The notes beneath the pieces were generated by a model. That model was given only the letters and a program-made list of their open reading frames with translations. It was not told where the DNA came from and searched no databases. The translations under genes were made by a program, and so were the position numbers. A stretch of 64,000 nt of DNA from JADFNB01 sp036397455 (GTDB lineage: Bacteria; Gemmatimonadota; Gemmatimonadetes; Gemmatimonadales; GWC2-71-9): the NCBI GenBank assembly GCA_036397455.1, contig DASWIX010000058.1, forward strand, positions 59,418-123,417. Reading direction: 5' to 3'. Positions 58,020 through 64,000 of the stretch are shown in pieces (position 1 is the stretch's first letter; each line of letters opens with the position of its first letter).

Positions 58020-59821
58020 TCTCCACTCTCCTTCCACTCAGGCTGGTCCGGCTTCGCGAGCATGAATTCATCGATGACCAGCACGTCCATGTGCGTGCGC
58101 ATGAAACAGCGATACGCGTCCTCAGGCGTGCACACGATCGGTTCCCCTCGCACGTTGAAGGACGTATTCACGACGACCGGACATCCGGTCAGTTTGTCAT
58201 ATTCCGTTATCAGGCGGTGGTAATTGGGGTTTGTGTCGCTGTCCACCGTCTGCACGCGGGCGGAGTAGTCGATGTGCGTCACCGCCGGGATGTCCGAGCG
58301 CGGCACGTTCAGCTGCTCGATCCCCCACAATGCGCGCTGCTCGTGCGTCATGGGGATCTGCCGCGCCTTCTTGACGGGCGCCACGAGCAACATGTACGGC
58401 GAATCGGCGTCGAGCTCGAAGTAGTCGCTCACACGCTCACGCAGCACACTGGGCGCAAACGGCCTGAAGCCTTCCCTGAACTTGATCTTGAGATTCATCT
58501 GCGCCTGCATGCGCGGGCTGCGCGGATCGCCGAGGATGCTCCGCGAGCCAAGCGCGCGCGGACCGAACTCCATGCGTCCGTTGAACCAGCCGATGACCTT
58601 CTCCTCGGCGAGCGCCTGCGCCGTGCGCTTGGCCATTTCGTCCAGGTCGAATCGCCGGTAGACCGCGCCAACCGACTTGAGGTAGCGCTCCGTCTCCTCC
58701 GCGGTGAACGACGGACCGAGATAGGCACCCCGCATCGCGTCTTTGCCGCTGCCGTTTACCGAACGCGGTTGTTTGCAGCGGCGGTGCCAGATGAGTTGGG
58801 CGACGCCGAGCGCGCCGCCGGCGTCGCCGGCAGCGGGCTGGATCCAGATGTTCTTAAACGGGCCCTCCCGCAGGATGCGGCCGTTGCCGACGCAGTTGAG
58901 CGCCACGCCGCCGGCCAGGCAGAGGTTCTCGCTCCCCGTCTCCTTCTGAACAGCGCGCGCCATCCGCAACATGACTTCCTCGCAGACGTCCTGGACGGAG
59001 CGTGCGAGGTCCATCTCCCGCTGGGAGAGGTCGGACTCGGGCACCCGCGGCGGGCCGCCGAACAGCTCGTCGAACGCCCCGTTGGTCATCGTCAGGCCCG
59101 ACAGGTAGTTGAAGTACTTCTGGTTCAGCGTGAACGACCCATCCTCGCGCAAGTCGATCAATTCCTTCCAGATCAGATCGACGTACTTGGGCTCTCCATA
59201 CGGGGCGAGGCCCATCACCTTGTACTCGCCCGAATTGACCTTGAATCCGGTGTAATACGTGAACGCGGAGTACAGCAGCCCCAGCGAATCGGGCCACTTG
59301 ATCTCCCTGGTCAGTTCCAGGTCGCTGCCCTTGCCGTGGCCGTACGACGCCGTCGCCCACTCGCCGACGCCATCCATGGTCAAAATGGCGGCCTCGTCAA
59401 AAGGCGACGGGAAAAAGGCGCTGGCCGCGTGCGACTCGTGGTGCTCGGCGTACAGCAACTCGCCCTCGTAGCCCAGTCCTTTCCGGATCTCTTTCTCCAT
59501 ATGGAGTTTTTCTTTGATCCAGAGCGGGCCGGCCTTCAGGAACGACCCGAAGCCTTTCGGCGTGACGCCGAGGTAGGTCTCCAGAATCCGCTCGAACTTG
59601 AGGAGCGGCTTGTCGTAGAAGCCGACGAAGGCCAGCTCCGAAACGTCGATACCCGCCCGCGTGAGACAGAACTCTATGGCGTGATCGGGGAACGAGGCGT
59701 CGCCCTTCTTCCGCGTGAAGCGCTCCTCCTGTCCGGCGGCGACGATCTCGCCGTCCCGCAGCAGGGCGGCCGCGCTGTCGTGATAGAACGCCGAAATGCC
59801 GAGTATGTACTGAGGGGCCAT
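57992..59821 (-). CDS. NodU/SxtI-type O-carbamoyltransferase
   Basis: A 609-residue carbamoyltransferase. The N-terminal Kae1-like domain has ILGISAFYHDSAAALLRDGEIVAAGQEERFTRKK and metal ligands H127, H131 and D150 (AEHHESHAASAFF, LTMDGVGEW); the C-terminal domain has GWFNGRMEFGPRALGSRSILGDPR and FNVRGEPIVCTPEDAYRCF. It makes carbamoyl-adenylate from carbamoyl phosphate and ATP and passes the carbamoyl group to a hydroxyl, probably on a sugar. It is followed by SxtJ-like and DUF5989 genes. A candidate sigma-54 promoter and palindromic box lie upstream. Confidence 0.94.
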   Translation of the reverse strand: MAPQYILGISAFYHDSAAALLRDGEIVAAGQEERFTRKKGDASFPDHAIEFCLTRAGIDVSELAFVGFYDKPLLKFERILETYLGVTPKGFGSFLKAGPLWIKEKLHMEKEIRKGLGYEGELLYAEHHESHAASAFFPSPFDEAAILTMDGVGEWATASYGHGKGSDLELTREIKWPDSLGLLYSAFTYYTGFKVNSGEYKVMGLAPYGEPKYVDLIWKELIDLREDGSFTLNQKYFNYLSGLTMTNGAFDELFGGPPRVPESDLSQREMDLARSVQDVCEEVMLRMARAVQKETGSENLCLAGGVALNCVGNGRILREGPFKNIWIQPAAGDAGGALGVAQLIWHRRCKQPRSVNGSGKDAMRGAYLGPSFTAEETERYLKSVGAVYRRFDLDEMAKRTAQALAEEKVIGWFNGRMEFGPRALGSRSILGDPRSPRMQAQMNLKIKFREGFRPFAPSVLRERVSDYFELDADSPYMLLVAPVKKARQIPMTHEQRALWGIEQLNVPRSDIPAVTHIDYSARVQTVDSDTNPNYHRLITEYDKLTGCPVVVNTSFNVRGEPIVCTPEDAYRCFMRTHMDVLVIDEFMLAKPDQPEWKESGDWRDEFQLD

Positions 59822-59891
59822 GCCTGTCTTTCTTCCCTGGAAAGTCCGTTGTCGTCAATCCGCGCCCGAAGCGCTACACGAACTCCCGAAC

Positions 59892-59907
59892 TGCAAGAGC
59901 CGGGCAC
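59892..59907 (-). promoter_or_regulatory. Candidate sigma-54 promoter of the carbamoyltransferase operon
   Basis: Read leftward: GTGCCCG-GCTC-TTGCA. The -12 is perfect, but the -24 has TG instead of GG. Support comes mainly from box 7, which begins 94 bp upstream, the same spacing as at the Wzc-like gene. Confidence 0.4.
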
Positions 59908-60000
59908 AGACCTCGCTGGGATGCCGTGACCATCTATAACGTTATCAATTCATGACTTACATGAATATCAGGAGACCAGCCCAAACGGCGAGCGGCGCTC

Positions 60001-60018
60001 TGTTGCGGAGACGCTACA
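60001..60018. promoter_or_regulatory. Palindromic enhancer-like box 7 (TGTTGC-GGAGAC-GCTACA)
   Basis: 11 of 12 arm bases match TGTTGC-N6-GCAACA. It ends exactly at the stop of the glycosyltransferase gene, in the short gap before the carbamoyltransferase gene. Confidence 0.6.
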
Positions 60019-61143
60019 CTACGGCCTCCCCTCGACCCAGTAGGCGGTCTCGTACGCGTCCGCCATCGCTCGAACGCTGAAGGCGGTTCTGGCCCGCTCA
60101 CCAGCCGCCGTCCCGAGTCGGACCCGCGTTCTGGGCTCCTGGAGCAGTCGCCGGATGGCTCGACCCACCGCGTCCCCGTCACCCGCCGGAGTAAGTAGCG
60201 CGTGCTCCCCGTCGTGAGCGGCCTCCGGGATGCCCGATACGGCCGAGGCGACGATTGCCTTCTCGGCGAACATCGCCTCGAGCAGTGCCAGGGGAAGTCC
60301 CTCCCACAGCGACGGCATCGCAAAGATCGCCGCGGCGGCGAGCAGGTTGCCGATGTCGTCCCGCGGCCCGAGGATGTGGACGCGGGATCCGATCTCGTGC
60401 TCCCGGGCCCACGTTTCGAGCGCCTCCCGCTCCTCACCCTTTCCCGCGATCGCCACGCGCCAGCGCGGAATCCCCTCGCCGGTGCAATGCGCGGCGAGCG
60501 CCTCCAGCAGGATCTCGTGGCCTTTCCGTTTGATCAGGCTCCCGATCGCGACGATCAGGATCTCGCCGTCGGCGAGCCCCAGTTCCCGCCGGATCGGCTC
60601 CGGATCTCCCCCTCGCACCGGTACGCCATTCGTGATGACGCGGACCGAATCGGACGGGAGACCGAGGTCGCGCTCGAGATAGTCCCGGGTGTCGCTGGAA
60701 ACGGCGATGGTCGCGCGCGCGCCCCCAAACGCCCACCGCAACGCCATGCGACGACGCAACCGCTTCGTGACATGCTGATCACCGTGCATCGTAATGACGT
60801 GCGGGACGCCGGCCACACGGGCCGCAGCCGCGCCGTAGACGGCCGCCGCGTACTCGTGGCTGTGCACCAGGTCCACGTTCAGGCTCCGGAACAACCGCAC
60901 CATGTCGCGCACGCACAGAGGATCGATGGCGCGGCGCTGTTCGTAGGTGTGCCAGGCGAACCCCTCCTCGGCGAACCGGCGGCTGAGCCAGCCCGTCCGC
61001 ATCCATCCGTCGTGCCCGGCTGGGCCGATCGGAAGGACGGAGTGGCCCCGCTGGCGCATCTCCACCGCGAGGTCGAGCATGACCATCTCCGCGCCCCCCA
61101 GCGTGTCGCTGCCAATCATCATGCCGATCCGCTTGCCCGTCAC
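60019..61143 (-). CDS. Family 4 glycosyltransferase
   Basis: A 374-residue GT-B enzyme. The N-terminus RIGMMIGSDTLGGAEMVMLDLAVEMRQRGH and VDLVHSHEYAAAVYGAAAARVAGVPHVITMHGDQHVTKRLRRRMA form the acceptor half; LIVAIGSLIKRKGHEILLEAL, VAIAGKGEEREALE and FAMPSLWEGLPLALLEAMFAEKAIVASAVSGIPEAAHDG form the donor half with the ExxxxxxxE pattern. GTG 61143 is preferred over ATG 61173 because AGGAAGGA lies just upstream and the domain begins there. It is in the leftward group with sulfotransferase and SGNH genes. Confidence 0.9.
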   Translation of the reverse strand: MTGKRIGMMIGSDTLGGAEMVMLDLAVEMRQRGHSVLPIGPAGHDGWMRTGWLSRRFAEEGFAWHTYEQRRAIDPLCVRDMVRLFRSLNVDLVHSHEYAAAVYGAAAARVAGVPHVITMHGDQHVTKRLRRRMALRWAFGGARATIAVSSDTRDYLERDLGLPSDSVRVITNGVPVRGGDPEPIRRELGLADGEILIVAIGSLIKRKGHEILLEALAAHCTGEGIPRWRVAIAGKGEEREALETWAREHEIGSRVHILGPRDDIGNLLAAAAIFAMPSLWEGLPLALLEAMFAEKAIVASAVSGIPEAAHDGEHALLTPAGDGDAVGRAIRRLLQEPRTRVRLGTAAGERARTAFSVRAMADAYETAYWVEGRP

Positions 61144-61191
61144 CGCCGCTTCCTTCCTGGGGGTGTCCGCCACCCGCTCGTCCCGTGAGGT

Positions 61192-61207
61192 AGCAAGACG
61201 CGGGCAT
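61192..61207 (-). promoter_or_regulatory. Candidate sigma-54 promoter of the glycosyltransferase gene at 60019-61143
   Basis: Read leftward: ATGCCCG-CGTC-TTGCT. Good -12; the -24 has TG for GG, the same departure as at 59892-59907. The position only makes sense if translation starts at GTG 61143. Box 8 begins 86 bp upstream. Confidence 0.35.
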
Positions 61208-61292
61208 CACGGTCTCGCGAGCTGTCGGATGCAGTTAAGGTGTTGTAGTTGTATGTGTTACGCGGCTCGTGCACCTCGCCCGTACCTCAAGG

Positions 61293-61310
61293 CGTGGCGA
61301 CCGTGCAACA
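61293..61310. promoter_or_regulatory. Palindromic enhancer-like box 8 (CGTGGC-GACCGT-GCAACA)
   Basis: Right arm perfect, left arm 4 of 6, the weakest member of the set along with box 4. It lies in the gap just after the SGNH gene stop. Confidence 0.4.
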
Positions 61311-61311
61311 G

Positions 61312-62463
61312 TCATCGTGCCGGCGCAGGTCCTGCCGCTCGCCCAAGAATCCGCGAGATCATCGACTCGACCACTGGGGCGACGGCCGCGGCGACGAGTT
61401 CGTCCCCTGCTCGCGTGAAATGGCAATCATCGTAGAAGTACTCCAGGGTCTGCGGGATCATCGCGCCGAGGTTGATGTAGGCGGCGCCGAACCGCGCAGA
61501 CACCGCTTCCTGCCGTGCGTTGTACCGCGCCATCTCGGCTTCCAGCCAGCCCGGCGACGGCCGCACCGGCCCGCCCGGTGTGGCGACGCTGAACCACAGT
61601 ACATCGCGCTGTTCCGGCGGTATGCCGGCCTGCCAGAGAACAGGCTGTCCCATGACCACGGTTTCGACATCCAATCGCTTCCGCAACAATTCGAGCAGCG
61701 CCTCGATCCCGTCGGAGAATTCGACGAACGGATCGGGATCGCGCGCGAGCGAATCGATCGGCGGAAGGGCGCGATACTCCTCGCGCAGCCGCGGGAAGTT
61801 CTCCCGGTCCCAGGGAATCGCCCGCCCCTCGCGCAATGCCGCGTCCGTCACGAGCCGCACGCGCAGGAGCCGGATCCGGCGACAGAGCTGGGAGACGAGC
61901 TGGCAGCTGTGCTTCACGCGCGCGCCCAGCCCCGGACTGGCGCGTGTCGCACCCACCTCGGGAATGCCACGGTAGTCGTACGCCGGGCCGCCGTGCCATG
62001 CCAGGTCATTGATCCCGAGCAGCGTGACCACCACATCGGGCTCGAACTGCTCGAGCTCCGTGCGGGCCCACAACAGGTTGTCCAGGACGGTGAGCCCGCC
62101 GCGCCCGAACGCGGCCACTTCGACCGACGTCACGCCGGCAAACCGGTTGCGCAGGCGCGCCTCGAGCATCCCGGCCCACGTGTCCCTGGTGTTGCGAACG
62201 GCTTCATCCGTCGTTGAGGCACCGATCACCACCACGCGAACCGTGTTGTCCGGCTTGCGTCGCGTGCGCATCGACATGGACCGGAATCCGTAGGCATTGC
62301 GCTCATAGACGACGGGCTCGGCGTCCGGTCCGCGCGAGTGGACCTGCACGACGGACCGGTAGGGCGCGGGCGCCACGATCCATAAGGCGAGATCGGCGAG
62401 GAGAAGACTCGCGACCGTCGCGACCGTGACGGCTAGCAGGTTCCGCACGAGCGCCCGTCGCAT
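61312..62463 (-). CDS. Membrane-anchored SGNH-hydrolase-like protein
   Basis: A 383-residue protein with an N-terminal anchor (LLAVTVATVASLLLADLALWIV) and a periplasmic SGNH domain: VVVIGASTTDEAV (block I, Ser in GAST), EVAAFGRGGLTVLDNL (block II), VVVTLLGINDLAWH (block III, Asn) and YFYDDCHFTRAGDELVA (block V, Asp-His). It resembles GDSL esterase/acyltransferases of capsule loci. The gene lies 4 nt downstream of the sulfotransferase gene, in one operon. It probably removes or adds an ester on the polymer. Confidence 0.82.
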   Translation of the reverse strand: MRRALVRNLLAVTVATVASLLLADLALWIVAPAPYRSVVQVHSRGPDAEPVVYERNAYGFRSMSMRTRRKPDNTVRVVVIGASTTDEAVRNTRDTWAGMLEARLRNRFAGVTSVEVAAFGRGGLTVLDNLLWARTELEQFEPDVVVTLLGINDLAWHGGPAYDYRGIPEVGATRASPGLGARVKHSCQLVSQLCRRIRLLRVRLVTDAALREGRAIPWDRENFPRLREEYRALPPIDSLARDPDPFVEFSDGIEALLELLRKRLDVETVVMGQPVLWQAGIPPEQRDVLWFSVATPGGPVRPSPGWLEAEMARYNARQEAVSARFGAAYINLGAMIPQTLEYFYDDCHFTRAGDELVAAAVAPVVESMISRILGRAAGPAPAR

Positions 62464-62467
62464 CGGC

Positions 62468-63337
62468 CTACCGATACCCCCAGCGTTCGAGTGTCGATGT
62501 GAGACATTCCTCGAGCACGTGCTGTTGCGCCGGCGTCAGGTACTCCTGCCACTTCGGGTTGGCGTTACGGAGCCGGGTGCCACGAACATGCGCCTCGAAC
62601 TTCGGATACCACGCCAGCTCCGCAAAGGAGGTCGCGTCCCGGTACACGCTCAGCGGATCCTCGCACAGGCGCTCGTACGATACCTCGAGCAGATCGGCGG
62701 CCGGAACGGCCTGGCGCGCCTCCTCGAACGCATTCATGAGCCGGATCCACGCGATCGCGCCCAGCGCCACGAACGACCGGTCATGCCGATCCCAGAGTGC
62801 TTGCTGCTCGGCGGTCAGGTCGCCCCACAGCCACTGGTGTGGCCCCGCCCATCCGCGGAACCACTCCATCGTCAACCAGGAGTTGGCAACCGCCCGCCCG
62901 TCCCGGTAGACGTGCACGAACCGCGCGTCCGGAAACACCTCTTTGAGGAAGCCCATCCGCGGCCATCCGGTGATCTTCACCAGCAGACGATCTCGCCTGC
63001 CCGCCGGGAGCTGGGCGAACGCCGCGTGCACGCGGCGCTTCGTGCGAGGGGTCACGTCCTTATCGGTGAGGTCACGACACGGCGCGGCGAAACCCGGCGC
63101 GCAGCGCTCCCAGAATTCGTATGCCTCCGCGGGATACACGCGCCAGCGCGCCAGCGACGCCATGAGCGGCAGGTCGATGACGCGCATGGCGGTCCCGCTC
63201 CACGCGGGCCGGTGCGGATACCGCTCGCTCACGCGCGAGAGCCAGCAGACATCCGGATGGCGGGTCAGGATGTCGTTGAAGATCGTGGAACCGCATCGCC
63301 CTGTGCCCACGACAAAGAGCGGTCGATCGACGCCCAT
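62468..63337 (-). CDS. Sulfotransferase (PAPS-dependent), second copy
   Basis: A 289-residue sulfotransferase. The phosphosulfate loop is LFVVGTGRCGSTIFNDIL (GTGRCGST at 11-18) and the 3'-phosphate site is near FVHVYRDGRAVANSWL, with RLLVKITGWPRMGFLKEVFPDA before it. ATG 63337 has GAGG 7 nt upstream; a TTG at 63349 overlapping the NRPS stop (TTGA) is an alternative. It is only loosely similar to the copy at 29857, apart from the PAPS motifs, so the acceptors probably differ. Confidence 0.85.
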   Translation of the reverse strand: MGVDRPLFVVGTGRCGSTIFNDILTRHPDVCWLSRVSERYPHRPAWSGTAMRVIDLPLMASLARWRVYPAEAYEFWERCAPGFAAPCRDLTDKDVTPRTKRRVHAAFAQLPAGRRDRLLVKITGWPRMGFLKEVFPDARFVHVYRDGRAVANSWLTMEWFRGWAGPHQWLWGDLTAEQQALWDRHDRSFVALGAIAWIRLMNAFEEARQAVPAADLLEVSYERLCEDPLSVYRDATSFAELAWYPKFEAHVRGTRLRNANPKWQEYLTPAQQHVLEECLTSTLERWGYR

Positions 63338-63345
63338 CCGTTTCC

Positions 63346-64000
63346 TCAATTTCGGAACAGGTTCCTGGCGAGTTGACTCACCACCGGCTCGACGGATTCC
63401 GGGGTGTCGGGCTCACGCTCATGCGCGACGCCGGTGCCGAACTGCGCGGCAATCTGTCCCAGCGTATCCAGGATCATCAACCGCGGCGAGATCCGCCGGC
63501 CGGTGGCCTCCGCCACGCGAGCGATGACACGCATCGACAAGAGCGAATGGCCACCAAGGTCGAAGAAGTTGTCATGCACGCTGATGGAGTCGATCCCCAG
63601 GACGTCGCACCATATCCCGGCTACCAGCTTCTCCATCTCCGTTCGCGGCGGTGTGTCGTCCTCCCGATACGCGGAAAGCTTGAACGTAGCCACCAGAGCC
63701 CGCCGGTCGATCTTGCCGGCAGCGCTGCGTGGGAGCGCGTCGAGCTCCGCCCAGTGCTGCGGGACCATGTGATCAGGCAGTTTGGTGCGAAGATGGCGCC
63801 GCAGATCGGAACCGGTTGCGACCTGTCCCGTGCCATAGACGACGTTCGCGACGAGGCGTCGATCGCCGGGACGGAAATCGACCACGGTCACCGCGGCTTC
63901 CCGCACCGCCGGGTGCTCCGCCAGCACCGCCTCGATCTCCCCCAACTCGATCCGGAACCCGCGCACCTTCACCTGCGTGTCCGCCCGCCCGACATACTCC
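63346..64000 (-). CDS. Nonribosomal peptide synthetase, C-terminal part (A-domain tail and PCP), runs off right edge
   Basis: Only the last 218 codons are inside the window. They start in motif A8 (YVGRADTQVKVRGFRIELGEIEAVL), continue through the C-terminal adenylation subdomain with the catalytic lysine of A10 (LPRSAAGKIDRRAL), and end with a PCP (VHDNFFDLGGHSLLSMRV, phosphopantetheine Ser in GGHS) and a short tail without thioesterase. The specificity pocket is outside, so the substrate cannot be predicted. It is at the head of the visible part of the leftward operon with sulfotransferase and SGNH genes. Confidence 0.92.
   Translation of the reverse strand, partial: EYVGRADTQVKVRGFRIELGEIEAVLAEHPAVREAAVTVVDFRPGDRRLVANVVYGTGQVATGSDLRRHLRTKLPDHMVPQHWAELDALPRSAAGKIDRRALVATFKLSAYREDDTPPRTEMEKLVAGIWCDVLGIDSISVHDNFFDLGGHSLLSMRVIARVAEATGRRISPRLMILDTLGQIAAQFGTGVAHEREPDTPESVEPVVSQLARNLFRN

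Noticed and set aside
1..64000. CRISPR arrays, tRNA or rRNA genes, insertion sequences, phage attachment sites, replication origin
   Set aside because: None was seen: no regularly spaced direct repeats, no transposase or integrase gene, no tRNA-like cloverleaf with CCA context. The locus looks chromosomal without obvious recent insertions.

Overview
The window is GC-rich (roughly two thirds G+C by eye), densely coded DNA from a Gram-negative bacterium with an outer membrane: it has a TonB-type beta-barrel, a lipoprotein, Wza/Wzc-type capsule export proteins and an exosortase/PEP-CTERM system. Protein style (carboxypeptidase-regulatory-domain TonB receptors, arginine-rich insertions in housekeeping enzymes, alaS next to a PHP-type tyrosine phosphatase) suggests Gemmatimonadota, but this is inference; no rRNA or other phylogenetic marker is present.

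Almost the whole window is one very large exopolysaccharide/PEP-CTERM locus. From the left: a housekeeping edge (partial SDR reductase, CpsB/CapC-type phosphatase, a small unknown gene, alaS), then export and control genes (beta-propeller-like protein, SLBB export protein, zinc ribbon, a response regulator with a decayed GGDEF domain, a Wzc-like tyrosine kinase). Next come an NtrC/PrsR-type sigma-54 activator, a soluble histidine kinase, an initiating sugar transferase, exosortase, EpsI, an unknown membrane protein and one PEP-CTERM protein, ending at a strong terminator (16.9 kb).

From 16.9 to 44.6 kb lie glycosyltransferases and decoration genes: an MBOAT-SGNH fusion, an ACP/AMP-ligase/acyl-CoA dehydrogenase cassette, an AsnB-type amidotransferase, further SGNH proteins, and a long leftward operon (DegT aminotransferase, methyltransferase, deacetylase, ACP, FkbH, acyltransferase, sulfotransferase, glycosyltransferase). 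A second leftward operon carries a TonB-type barrel, a lipoprotein, a deacetylase and a Wzx flippase. From 45.2 to 57.3 kb is an NRPS-PKS operon with two alpha/beta hydrolases. From 57.4 kb to the right edge a leftward run encodes a second NRPS (partial), a sulfotransferase, an SGNH protein, a glycosyltransferase and a carbamoyltransferase/SxtJ/DUF5989 trio.

The most striking signal is regulatory. An 18-bp palindrome, TGTTGC-N6-GCAACA, occurs between genes at eight places (three perfect, the rest 10-11 of 12 arm bases). It is repeatedly followed 40-120 bp away by a -24/-12 (GG-N10-GC, TTGC) sigma-54 promoter pointing at an EPS, decoration or NRPS gene. With the sigma-54 activator encoded inside the locus, this reads as a local regulon that ties polymer synthesis, decoration and the NRPS-PKS product together.

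The second striking element is the NRPS. It combines a formyltransferase domain, a half condensation domain without the catalytic HHxxxDG motif, and a glycine-type adenylation domain interrupted by a luciferase-like monooxygenase. It is followed by a PKS with a vestigial adenylation subdomain between DH and ACP. All coordinates, motif positions and promoter matches were read by eye; no similarity search or statistics could be run.
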